Shown: one piece after another, positions 55,056 to 64,000 of the stretch
Position numbering within the stretch: the stretch's first letter is position 1
Layout of the letters: each line of letters opens with the position of its first letter
Notes under the pieces: generated by a model
The model's database searches: none
The model's input: the letters and a program-made list of their open reading frames with translations, nothing else
Told to the model about the DNA's origin: nothing
From: Diplodia intermedia
Taxonomy: Eukaryota > Ascomycota > Dothideomycetes > Botryosphaeriales > Botryosphaeriaceae
Assembly (NCBI GenBank): GCA_021495925.1
Contig: JAKEKT010000044.1
Span: 62,001 to 126,000, forward strand
DNA length: 64,000 nucleotides
Reading direction: 5' to 3'
Made by a program: the position numbers and the translations under genes

Positions 55056-55661
55056 GGTTGGTTGGTTTTGATGTGTTGGTAAAGAGTGTATGTGGGTGAG
55101 TTTTCTTTTCTTGGTGACTGCTGTTGCGGGTGGAGAGGGGATGTGGGTGTGGGTCGTGAGGGCTCCATATACCAGCTTGAGACAAAGGATGGTGTGCTGC
55201 CCGTCTTGAACGTGGCTCGTGATGTTGCTGGTCTTGGCGTGTGGTGTTGATATTGTTCTTGGCCTTTGCATTGTTCGCCACTGATATTGTTGTTTTGCTT
55301 CAAAGAGGCCGCTTTGAGAATGTATCATCGGGTGTAGTGAGGGAGCGCTCCAGCCTGCCCGGACTCCATTCTTGAAGCTGTCGAATCGTTGTTGTCCGTT
55401 ATCTGGCGAGACCAACACGTTGGGTTTGGCGTCTGGTCGTTGTCTCCACGTCTACAGCCGGGAAATCTTGCGACCTCGAACTACAGTCGCAACCAAAGTG
55501 TGGTCCATCATTCGCCTCACCTGTACAACTCGAAACGAAGCCACATGTTGGTCCTTTGGTGTTCCTTTCGAAGGCGCTTTACGCCGTTGTCTTGGGGACG
55601 CCATCATCCACCCATGCATTCACTTTCACCATGTCGGCTTCGTGGATTCAACCTTGAGTGA

Positions 55662-55925
55662 ATGAGACGAGACATCACACTGGCCATGTTAGCAGAATTC
55701 ATGAATGGTAGATGGCAGAGGCAGGATGCGCAATTAGAGAAATTCAAGCGGTCATTCCTTCAAGCACTATATGCTGCGGAAAGCAAGATACGACCGTGGG
55801 TACAACTCACTCCCATTCCTAAAAGGGGGACAAAGCCCTTTCTTGACAACATACAAGGTTTGGACACGCCAACTGCAAGTTTCGCCATCAGAGGGGAGGT
55901 TCCTTTCCGGCGAGACGAGAGTTGA
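55662..55925 (+). CDS. Possible small hypothetical protein
   Basis: ATG 55662 opens 87 codons. The first about 45 residues look genuine (MRRDITLAMLAEFMNGRWQR and FKRSFLQALYAAESKIRPW, amphipathic helix). They end at a GTACAA that could be a donor, after which the frame is Gly/Pro-rich and less convincing. It may be the first exon of an unplaced gene or a relic. No motif. Confidence 0.25.
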   Translation: MRRDITLAMLAEFMNGRWQRQDAQLEKFKRSFLQALYAAESKIRPWVQLTPIPKRGTKPFLDNIQGLDTPTASFAIRGEVPFRRDES

Positions 55926-56034
55926 AGTACTTGGCGCACGGACTGGGATTTTGGGCGAAGTGGCGCACACGTCCAGAGATTTCCATCGGGCGCCTGGAAC
56001 CTGTATCTGAAGACAAAGGCTCCCACCAATGAAA

Positions 56035-56628
56035 TCAGTATTCAGAGCCTGGTACGATCATGACACAGGGCACGCAGGGCCCCCACCTCTCAGGATCGAG
56101 GAGGGAGAGTTGGTCCTCAGCCCATATGCTCGGTGCACCGTCAGCCAAAGACGCTCTCCGCGTCCTCTCAGACCTGAGCGCCGACGGACATGCGAAGGGT
56201 GGAATAGACTCACTGATGAGGGAGGGATCTTTGAACGCACCGTATCCTTCCGCCCGACGACTGTCAACAGACTTTGTCTGGCGCTGCTTTAGTCTTCTCT
56301 CGCGTTCGGCCCGCCACGCGTTATGCTCCGCCCGCCCATGTTCTCGCGTCCGTACCGGTATCCTGCTTTCCTGCCAGCAGCGGTGCTGTCTGCCACGCTT
56401 GTTGTTGACACAGTGGATTGGGTCATCGGTTGACCGAAACGCAGTGTGCACGTCATCATCCCGCCAAAGGAGCCTGGTCTGGCTTGCTCGGTTGCGGTAG
56501 TTGCACTGAGGAGGTTCCTGGGCCAAGGATGTTGCAGGAATACTGATTGATGAGGACGGCGACTGGGTAGAGGGATTGTTCGGGTCTGGAGGCAGGTCAT
56601 CGCCGAGAAGGGAGGAGTACACGGGCAT
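56035..56628 (-). CDS. Hypothetical protein
   Basis: ATG 56628 opens 197 codons. The start MPVYSSLLGDDLPPDPNNPS is followed by a Ser-rich part and a charged, Arg-rich central segment (REHGRAEHNAWRAERERRLK) that may form a helix; the C-terminus is ordinary (DGAPSIWAEDQLSLLDPERW). A textbook acceptor (ATACTGACAT...GCCCAG) lies about 10 nt upstream of the ATG, so a 5' exon or leader intron is likely; I tried joining it to the coding-like sequence at 56706-57126 but the phases do not fit. No family recognised. Confidence 0.4.
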   Translation of the reverse strand: MPVYSSLLGDDLPPDPNNPSTQSPSSSISIPATSLAQEPPQCNYRNRASQTRLLWRDDDVHTAFRSTDDPIHCVNNKRGRQHRCWQESRIPVRTREHGRAEHNAWRAERERRLKQRQTKSVDSRRAEGYGAFKDPSLISESIPPFACPSALRSERTRRASLADGAPSIWAEDQLSLLDPERWGPCVPCVMIVPGSEY

Positions 56629-56705
56629 TAAAGCATCCTGGGCTTTCGCATGTCAGTATTCGGGCTGGAAGCAAAGCGGCATACTCATGAGTGACGACGT
56701 GGGGT

Positions 56706-57126
56706 TCAAGGCGGAGGGAACGGGCCGTGTTTCTGCTCGGGCCTGCCTGTGGATGAATTAGCGACGGTCTGTAAGTTGGATGCAGTACGGACTTGGCTTG
56801 ATAGCTTCACGAGACTGGGCCCCAGCACAGCATACTGGCTGTCGAGGAGTATTACCTGGGTTGGCGCGGAAGTGACCAGCCCCGACGCGAGCAGCTGCGG
56901 GAGCAGGAGCAGTAGCAGCAGCGAAGACCAAGGAGCGCTTGGGTAAAGAGACACGCTCTGTCCGGCTGAGCTGTAGGAGGGCGGTTGCGGCGGCGGCGGC
57001 AGAGGATGGGGACGTGGGCGGAGTGGCGGCGTCCGAAGAGCGGCGACGATCGAGCTTACTGGCGCTGAGGTCCTGTAATCGAGGAAGTGGGGCGGCGGCG
57101 AAAGCAGCCTCGGCTGAAGGCGGCAA
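56706..57126 (-). CDS. Ala/Ser/Arg-rich coding-like segment, gene start not found
   Basis: A frame with strongly biased codons (57126-56856) reads PPSAEAAFAAAPLPRLQDLS, then SKLDRRRSSDAATPPTSPSS and LSRTERVSLPKRSLVFAAAT. It meets a GTAATA donor; a 109-nt intron with a GCTAAT branch site ends CCACAG, and a 13-residue last exon (GRPEQKHGPFPPP) closes at 56706. There is no ATG in frame; the sequence just upstream resembles an acceptor (CTGATTTG...CTTCAG), so the first exon is missing from my model. Unknown function, probably disordered. Confidence 0.3.
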
Positions 57127-58149
57127 ATCAGACAGAAGGAGGCAGCGGGAAGATCAGAGGACGAGCAGTCGGCGGTAGTTGCGGTAGTTGCGGTGGTGGC
57201 GCCGTCGCCATCGACTACGGATTGCGAAGCGCGCGCGGGCGGGTCGCGCTGGCGCGTCGCGCTGCACACATGGCCTGAGGCAGCACACGGCCAGCGTGAA
57301 GTGCTTAGCGCTGCGTCGATGGTGTTTCCTCTCACCCTTCACCTAGCTGTATCCGCGAGGTGGTCGTCGCGCAGAGTGGGCGCGCCAGGCGCTCGCGCAG
57401 GCTGGCGCTACTGGAGGGCAACGCGGCGACGCTCTCACTTGAGCACGGTTAGGACCACGTCGGCATTTCCACCCTTCTGGAAGTATGCTGCGCGTTGAAT
57501 CACTCTCCGGCCTGGCCTTGCTACGGTGCTGCTGTGCGCTTACGTGGAATTCTGTGAAGTGAGATTGTCCATACATGAGCTGCGGACAGGCTCGACGACT
57601 TCCACGCGGGCGGGCGCGCACTCCACCACAGAGAAGAAGGACTCCATGGGTTGTGCGCATGTCTAGTATCCGATCTTCAGCGGAGTCAAAGCGAGTGGAT
57701 GGCCTCCGCGCCATGAGCAGCCGCTGTCGCCGCTCAAACGTTGGGAGCCGGCACGGTCGCGCGTATCCGCGCCTCAACCTCGATGAGCTGGCGGATGGAG
57801 CGCAACTCCGTTAGCCAGAGCTCATCGTGGGAGGTCCGAACAGCCGCGAATCATACCCAATTGGCACTCGCATGGCATCAACGCATCGCGACGCATCCTC
57901 GCCGCCGCCATCAAGAGCAACTACGCGAAGCGCTACGCTGGAACGAACGAGCCCGCGGAAAGTCAGAGAGCAGCGAGTGCAGCGCAAGTCGAGGCACGAG
58001 CCAAGAACACAGCACGAGCCGCGCGACAGCGAAGCCAGGCTCGCGCTGCTCATCCCCTTAACTCAAGCTGGCCCGCTCAAGACAAGAACGCCGTTTACTC
58101 GCGCAAAACTCAATCTCTTCCTCAACCACCAGCTCAAGGCCAGTGAAAA
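57127..58149. other. GC-rich stretch, no gene resolved
   Basis: Frames exist on both strands but lack support. The part from about 57.8 kb may be the distal end of the inverse dispersed repeat. Confidence 0.3.
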
Positions 58150-58440
58150 TTGACGAAAAGAAAAAAAGGTTCGCGTCAGCCCGAAGTAGTGCAATACAGG
58201 CGACACTGTGGGGAGTGACATTGGGTTAATGAGAACCCTAGCGGCCGACCCCCCGGGTTCCAAAAACTCTGGTGTCTCAACCGCCCGTAGGCGGGTGCTC
58301 AAGAGTCACCAAGAGCAACAGAGTTACTGTCAATAATCTAAGCCCGGAGGCAAAGAGAGCTGAAGAGAAAAGAAAAAAGAAGAAGAGGTTCGCCGGGCCT
58401 GGGGGTTTTTATAGGAGTACCCGGTCCGGAAGCGGAGATG
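58150..58440 (-). repeat. Dispersed TATA / T-run repeat, copy 3 (inverse)
   Basis: Read on the minus strand: CCTATAAAAACC (58404-58415), TTCTCTTCAGCTCTCTTTGC, GAGTTTTTGGAACCCG, GTGTCGCCTGTATTGCACT and GGGCTGACGCGAACC, then a T-rich run and CGTCAA. The GTGTCGCC...GAACC block differs from copy 1 at only a few positions. A CCCGCC-TAC-GGGCGG hairpin (58281-58296) is present only in this copy. Confidence 0.55.
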
Positions 58441-58913
58441 GGGTTGATCCGGGGGCACGTGGGGGGTCCTGGGCGGCGGGGCAACGGGCGAAGAGGGAAG
58501 GAGCGCTCTGGGTACTCTGGGGGCTCTGGGGGCTCGTGGCTGCCCTTTGCGGACGGGTATGGTGGTCATGGGCACAGTTGGCTGGTCATGAGTCACGGAT
58601 CTGGCTCCTCGTGAGCACATCTTGGTAGCCAGTGCAGAGCGCACGGGGCCAGCTCTCGCAGCTTCTGGCAGGCACGCCACGGCTCACGTTTTCTGGGGAA
58701 GTTAATCGCAGGTGATGGACCGCGTGCGGTGGCTTGGCGGTCTGCAGGGACGGGTATGCTCAAGCGCATGTCATCGTGTGCGTAGACGCTGGCGAGCTCA
58801 CTTGCTCTGCTATCTCTCCTTAGCGGCTGTGTGAGGAACGGCGCCTCTGCCTTTGGTCATTGAGCAGAGTGGATTGTTGATACGAGTTGCTCCATGGCGT
58901 TGTCCTCTGGAGG

Positions 58914-59056
58914 CGCCATGGCGAGTGGCAAACGAAACTGCCCGCCTACCCGCATTTGCCTTATACAGATGCCGCATCATCATATTCAACTACCCCATGT
59001 CTAATCTTTCCATGAGGCAGATGCGGGCGGGCAATTCCTTTTGTCACCCGTGGCGC
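58914..59056. mobile_element. MITE-like element, same family (copy 2)
   Basis: The left end, GGCAAACGAAACTGCCCGCC then ACCCGCATTTGCCTTAT, mirrors the right end (59013-59056), whose reverse complement reads GACAAAAGGAATTGCCCGCC then CGCATCTGCCTCATGG. It is about 140 bp long and non-coding. It shares the ACAAAAG.A.TTGCCC.CCCGC..CTGCCT core with the 53.5-kb element but is shorter internally, suggesting an older or deleted relative. Confidence 0.55.
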
Positions 59057-60695
59057 GGCGTTCGAGGCCCGGGGCGTTGGTACGGTAGATGATTGATTTC
59101 GCTTGTAATTGCTAACTGATCCCGTATTGCATGACTCCGGGCATGGTAAACATGCACCCCGAGCTTTGAGTGCAATGGGTGGAGTATCAGGAAAGAAATT
59201 GTAAGGTCCGAGGTGGTGCTCGACGAACCGGGAGTTTCTGGTCGACCCGAGTCCACAGTGATCACGCTGAAGGAAAAGGCAACATTCAAGAGCGTAGTAG
59301 CTGCTGCTACCGCCGCTCAATTCGGCAGCCACCTGAATGTGCCGAGGTTGCGGAGGTGGCGTGCACGACCAACGATGACGGGGCAGGAGGATTTGCTGCG
59401 GTAACGAGGCCCGCGATGGTGCGCGAGCGCATGGCCAAGGGTCATGGTGGAGCTCGGAGCAAGCTCGATGTGATGCACAGTAGCTGGGCGAGCGGAGTGG
59501 CATCAGGTTGCGGTGCCCGACGGGAACATCTTACCTGGTACTTCGGCCAACGATTGGGACATCGGCGTAGATTCCGTTTTCTGTTTTCGCAAGGGGTCCC
59601 ATGTTGCAACTCTCCTGATATAGACTGTGTGATACCAGAGTGGAAGGATATATACGTTTTCCTTGATCGTTCCGTTATCGTGATTCCGCCCGGTTGGCAG
59701 GCAACGAATTTCCGCATACTTTGACCGTTGCAAAATCTGGCCGTGGTGATACTCTGCCAAGTAGAAAACATCGAAAAAGGATATTCCGATGCCTACCAGT
59801 GCGCTCTTGAGGACCAAAAATTAAATCAGTGGGAGTTTTGGCGGAATTGACGGAGAAAATGAACTTGAGTAATTTTTGTTGCTGTTTTTGTTACAATTTT
59901 CTTTCAAAGCAAGTGCAGAATAATATTCAAAGGAAAAACTCCAAACCCACGGTATCCTCTCTCTTTCCTGGACATATTAAGGTCTGTGTATCTCACTGAG
60001 GATGCTCCCAGCCCTCAATGGGTCTGAAAACGTCATGCGTGGCGTTGCATGAGTGAATTTCCATCGAACAGTTATTTCTTGGCGGCCCAGAATCGGACTT
60101 GGAGACTCCCACACCTTTTCTTCTTCGATGAAACGAACACCGCACGCAACAAGAACAACAAGAGAGAAAGAGCAGCTTAACTCCAACCTTTCTCTATAAT
60201 GAACCCAGCTATTTGGCGTTTATTTGGAAAATGCGCGTCGATGATAGCCCAGACTGCTGACGTCGGGGAGCGGAAAATCCCCGGAGCGGTGTGGTGGATC
60301 AGGTACCTGTGCCGAGGGAAGTTCAGCTGCATCAACACTCGTCCTCTGCATCTTTGCGGCAAGCATCTTGTTTCCTTCTGTCATCTGCTTCATCTCCTCT
60401 CCCACCGTGTGATGCCCTCCCGAGCTCCGTTGGTCTTCTTCGCTCCCCTTCAACACCTGAGCAGCACTCAGCCCTCCAATGGCACTCTATGGCCGACAGC
60501 GACTGCCGAGTTATTCCCGGAACCCTCGCAGCTTAATTCCGCGGGCTGCGATACAGTCCAGTGGTGTTTCCTGGTCAAAACCACCGGCCCACCCCCGATC
60601 ACCGCCGCCACTTCTATCCCGCACACTGACACTCTGCACACTCTTTTCATAAGAACCATAGCCTAACCTACCTTTATCAATCAACACAAAACATA
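59057..60695. other. Mostly AT-richer intergenic DNA
   Basis: No gene with support. A plus-strand frame 60199-60666 (ATG 60199, 155 codons, MNPAIWRLFGKCASMIAQTA) is possible but has no recognisable domain. Confidence 0.3.
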
Positions 60696-60841
60696 GCGTT
60701 GGTGGTTTAGTGGTAAAATTCATCGTTGCCATAGTGTTGCAGTCTTCCCCTGGGTTGGTGCTCCCTTCCCGAGTCCGCCCGAAGCTCAACACCAAAGATC
60801 TCGATGAACCCCAGGTTCAATTTCGATTCCCGGCCGACGCA
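60696..60841 (+). tRNA. tRNA-Gly (GCC) with 69-nt intron and an enlarged T arm
   Basis: Acceptor arms GCGTTGG / CCGACGC (60696-60702, 60834-60840) pair over 7 bp with one G-U. The D arm reads TGGTTTAGTGGTAAAAT. The anticodon stem CATCG / CGATG (60721-60725, 60802-60806) is perfect and the anticodon GCC is at 60728-60730. A 69-nt intron (60732-60800) follows position 37. The T arm is abnormal: CCAGG faces CCCGG with an A-C mismatch and a loop of about 13 nt instead of 7, as if TTCAAT and TTCGATT were both kept. The mature RNA would be about 77 nt instead of 71-72. It may be a variant or a pseudogene; the other arms are intact. Confidence 0.75.
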
Positions 60842-61384
60842 TCTGTTTTGCACGCTGCGCAAGCGTCCTGGCGATGCGTTGCGTTTTGCCGGGGGTGGTG
60901 GTGGTGTTGAGGTTTGATTGCGTTGTGTGGGTCGGGCGCGACGCCAACCGAGCGAGATCCCGCCACGGCCGAGAACGCGAGGCGATACGCCCGGTCGCGG
61001 GATGGGCAAGGCTACGCTTTTTTGCGCCGGGAAAGGGCGGCAAGAGAGCGTGGGACGGTGGGCTGTTGTGCATGGGCTTGGGCAGCCGGGCGTGGTGCAG
61101 CGATCAAGGAGCAAGCAACGCTGTAGGGAAGGGGGATCTCAGGGCTCTGCGCAGAGTGTTCTTGGACGGGCGGCCCGGCAGGACTCAACGCTGGCTGCAA
61201 CGCGTCCGCTCTGTGCCACCAACCAGCCCCTCCGCACCGACATCCCAACCCACCACTGCATGCTCCCTTCCCTTCCTTCATTCTCGCTCTCCCGCTCTTT
61301 ACAGCGTCGCATTTGTACGGTATATAAGTGTTATCCTCGCTGGCTTTTCCATAACACCTACATCAGCTGCTCCAAGCAGCCTCT

Positions 61385-61475
61385 TCTTCGATGGTCTAGT
61401 GGTGATGATTTCCGCTTGTCAAAGCATCTGCTCTAGCAAGCGCGGGAGACCGGGGTTCGATTCCCCGTCGGAGAG
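61385..61475 (+). tRNA. tRNA-Asp (GTC) with 19-nt intron
   Basis: Acceptor arms TCTTCGA / TCGGAGA pair over 7 bp with one G-U, and the discriminator is G (61475). The D arm begins TGGTCTAGTGGTGATGAT. The anticodon stem TCCGC / GCGGG encloses the loop TTGTCA...C with anticodon GTC at 61418-61420. A 19-nt intron (61422-61440) follows position 37, the canonical eukaryotic site. The T arm CGGGG-TTCGATT-CCCCG is perfect and carries a consensus B box. It reads as an intact gene. It lies about 540 bp after the tRNA-Gly gene on the same strand. No clear T-run follows immediately; the nearest T-rich stretch is around 61541-61549. Confidence 0.92.
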
Positions 61476-63043
61476 TCCTAGCTTTTTGCCCATCGTGATG
61501 TCTGGTTGGTGGTTGGGATGGACATGGGGTGGTGTTGAGAATTTTTTTTGGCGCAGGGGGCCGGCATGTCACGGGACTTGGCCGGATTGGGCTAGCGCTC
61601 GGACCGGACGCCGATCGCCGATCCCCGGTTACCTCTGGAACAACAACAAAAAGACGCGGTCATAATTATTTTACATCGAAAAGTTCTTTGGGTGTTTGAC
61701 ATCGTGGAATTGGGCGGATGGGCTGTTGATACTGGGTCCTTTTTTTTTTTTTTCCAAACGAACAAGATCAACGCCACTATTGGAGGATCATCAGGGTATG
61801 GTAGGCTGGGAAGAGAATTTTCGTGTAGAATGGTGTTGCCCTTTTCCATGCGTTGTTTGGTGGTTGAGCATGGTGTGGAGGGACTTCACATTTTTTGTTT
61901 GCGCGCATGGAAACGAAATTTGAGAAAGCCAAAATCAAGACGACCCTCTGCCATCGCGAACAAAGGAATACCCGTGACACATCACATTTTCTCAGTGGAA
62001 GATAGATGTTGAGGCTTGGGCTGATCGCCGACCACAGGTTTATTCATCGACGTTTTTAAGACAAGCAGAACCGCAGACTGCTTGAGGGAATTGTAAATCA
62101 GGGCATCTTCGCTGTCTTTCTACAGCGTGTGCTGGTTGACGGGGACGAGTGGCACGATGAGAACAATTACCCGACAGCCCGCAATGGTTGTAAAGTAGAC
62201 ACCAGCATTGGGAGTTGTGGAGCTTTCTTCAAGGCGTTGGAGGAAACAAGACGGTCGAATGCCGGGCACTATGGCACAGATGCGAAACCTTGAGCAAGGC
62301 TCGATGTTACTTTAGATAAGGAAATCCGCTGAGGCTTTTCCCCTCCAGCTCATAGCCTAAGCTCGCAGCATCTCCCTGAACGGCTCCATCCAGCTCCCCA
62401 TGTCCATTCGCGGGCAGCATTCGAGCGAGTCGGCATTTAGTGCAAAGATTCATATTCGCCGCAACGCTTCTTGGGCAGAAGGATAAGATGCGCGCAAGTG
62501 CCAAATGAGAGGGGAGCACCATTGTGTTATGGACGCATTACAAATTCAGTGTTGCTGCTGCGCTGGGGCTGCCGAGGAGAGAAGTCGGTGGTTTTGGAGC
62601 TGGAGAGGTCGAGTAACTTGGAGAGCGCTGCGAAGGCTCTTGCGCGGGAGGCGGAGAAGGCACTCGCGCCTGAGCTGAGCGAGATGCGATATTTGTGCTT
62701 TGGCTGTAGACGCGCTGCATTGGCGGCCGCATTGGCGGCTGATGAGCCCTTTGATGCGTGCGCTTTGCGCCATGCGTAACGACAGCGAGGAGGTAATGAA
62801 CACTGGAAGAAACTTTGCAATAATGTCAGTTGCATCTCTGGCTGTCTGGGTTGAGCGGGCGGGCGCACGGACGCTTCAGAGACGGCGACGCCAGGACGCG
62901 GCGGCGGCGGCGCGGACGAAGCTCGGCTAAACCGCGCTTGCGCACTGACTAAGCGGTCGCGCCCACAAACACCTAAATTTTCGATCCGCCGTCTGACTTG
63001 CGCTTCCTTCGACAACGGCGACAAACCCCCCGCAACCACAAAA
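61476..63043. other. Intergenic, upstream of RPL28
   Basis: No gene seen. A T13-14 run lies at 61739-61752. The last 120 bp before RPL28 hold CGCGCTTGCGCACTGACTAA and pyrimidine-rich leader DNA, consistent with a ribosomal-protein promoter, but no motif is assigned. Confidence 0.35.
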
Positions 63044-63619
63044 ATGCCTACCCGCCTCTCCAACACCAGGAAGCACCGCGGCCACGTCTCGGCCGGTCAC
63101 GGTCGTGTCGGCAAGCACCGCAAGCATCCCGGTGGTCGTGGTCTCGCCGGTGGTCAGGTACGCTGCGCCCGCGACGACAGTTGCACCCGCGACGCCCGCT
63201 GACAATGCCCTCCAGCACCACCACCGCACCAACATGGACAAGTACCACCCCGGTTACTTCGGTAAGGTCGGTATGCGCTACTTCCACAAGGTCCAGGGCC
63301 ACTTGTAAGCACTCCCCGTCTTCATCCGCGAAAAGCGCGTCGAGCTGACCGTTGTTCTTTCTCCGCCCGCAGCTTCAAGCCCGTCATCAACCTCGACAAG
63401 CTCTGGACCCTCGTCCCCGCCGAGAAGCGCGACGAGTACATCAAGGCCAAGTCCTCGGAGAAGGCGCCCGTCATCAACCTCCTCGACTTCGGCTACGCCA
63501 AGCTCCTCGGCAAGGGCCGTCTCCCCGAGGTCCCCATCGTCGTCAAGGCCCGCTACGTCAGCGCCGAGGCCGAGCGCAAGGTCAAGGAGGCCGGTGGCGT
63601 CATCCAGCTGGTCGCATAA
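63044..63619 (+). CDS. RPL28: 60S ribosomal protein uL15 (L28 / L27a)
   Basis: Cytosolic large-subunit ribosomal protein uL15. Three exons: 63044-63157, 63216-63304 and 63373-63619. Introns of 58 and 68 nt begin GTACGC and GTAAGC and end CAG. The spliced product is 149 residues, the normal length for eukaryotic uL15. It opens MPTRLSNTRKHRGHVSAGHG and continues with the Gly/His/Lys-rich stretch RVGKHRKHPGGRGLAGGQ. Exon 2 starts HHHRTNMDKYHPGYFGKVGM and exon 3 contains NLDKLWTLVP and the C-terminal GGVIQLVA, all family hallmarks; the first intron falls exactly before the HHHR motif. The ATG has a strong context (CAAAAATGCC). Codons strongly prefer C or G at position 3, as expected for a highly expressed gene. 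All reading-frame phases agree across the joins, so the model is essentially certain. Confidence 0.97.
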
Positions 63620-63649
63620 ATGGCACACAATCATTGCGGAGGGCGGGAC

Positions 63650-63790
63650 TTCAGCGTGGTGGCTGGGCTGAGAGATGACTGAGTCTTCTCTCGCCGAACA
63701 GACCTTCAGCGTGGTGGCTGGGTAGAGATAGCTTTTGTCTTTACCGAACATACCCTTTCTCAGCGTGGTGGCTGGGTTAAGATCGCGTTC
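63650..63790 (+). repeat. Three short tandem repeats after RPL28
   Basis: TCAGCGTGGTGGCTGGG occurs at about 63651, 63706 and 63760, period about 55 bp, each followed by an AGA-containing stretch and C(C)GAACA. Together they start 30 bp after the RPL28 stop, probably within or just beyond its 3' untranslated region. Confidence 0.75.
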
Positions 63791-64000
63791 GTATACCAAA
63801 AAATTTGAACACGATCTTACCGAACAAACCTTTCGCATTGCCGAAGTCCCCTGTGTTGTTGGCTCGCGGTGAGCTCTCCACAGGTAAGTCACGCGTCGGC
63901 ATCGCGTTTTTCTTGCATCTGGTGAACTGCTGCGTGATGTTGAACTTATGCCTCGTGATGTTGTCTCGAATTACAGGCTGCTCAATGTTTGTACGCCTTT

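Noticed and set aside
63278..63892. Minus-strand frame of 204 codons over RPL28
   Set aside because: Antisense shadow of RPL28 exon 3 plus the downstream repeats.

Overview
The window looks like nuclear DNA of a filamentous ascomycete (Pezizomycotina); Dothideomycetes is my best guess, an inference from gene style only. The signs are short spliceosomal introns (about 48-190 nt) with GTAAGT/GTACGT-type donors, CTAAC or CTGAC branch sites and CAG/TAG acceptors; a textbook ribosomal protein gene with two introns; two tRNA genes that both carry an intron after position 37; and long, GC-rich, low-complexity fungal proteins. No bacterial, viral or organellar gene was recognised.

Layout. 1-6 kb: a RING-finger gene (minus, three exons) and a poly-Q zinc-finger-like gene (plus, three exons), with a cluster of AGATCT palindromes upstream of the second. 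6-16 kb: about 10 kb of GC-rich, microsatellite-rich DNA with one coding-quality frame broken by a single TAG (9717-10313). 16.8-19.4 kb: a two-exon nuclear-type protein and a small hypothetical gene, both minus. 19.4-24.1 kb: gene-poor, holding one copy of a dispersed TATA/T-run repeat. 24.2-28.2 kb: a CxxC protein, a Ser/Pro/Thr-rich protein and a short, possibly broken gene. 28.9-33.6 kb: a SANT/Myb-like nuclear protein and an F-box protein, divergently arranged around a roughly 1 kb shared promoter region.

34-50.4 kb is the unusual part. It contains coding-like exons with strong splice sites but few whole genes, and much of it is built from local duplications: a 200-250 bp array (36.3-38.0 kb) that resembles a nearby exon/intron junction, a 79-bp doublet, an exact exon+intron doublet (54+54 bp), a 113-bp-arm inverted repeat, and an 11-copy minisatellite read as protein. 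I read it as a fast-evolving, partly decayed lineage-specific gene cluster; this is inference.

50.9-58 kb: a low-complexity minus-strand gene ending in poly-Asp, a 54-residue single-pass membrane protein, a 74-residue hypothetical protein, a secreted six-cysteine protein, and less certain genes. Two short elements with related terminal inverted repeats (53.5 and 58.9 kb) look like a MITE family. 58-64 kb: a third copy of the dispersed repeat, tRNA-Gly(GCC) with an abnormal T arm, tRNA-Asp(GTC), and ribosomal protein uL15 (RPL28/L27a). Apart from the F-box and RING proteins (protein turnover) and uL15 plus the tRNAs (translation), no pathway links the neighbours.
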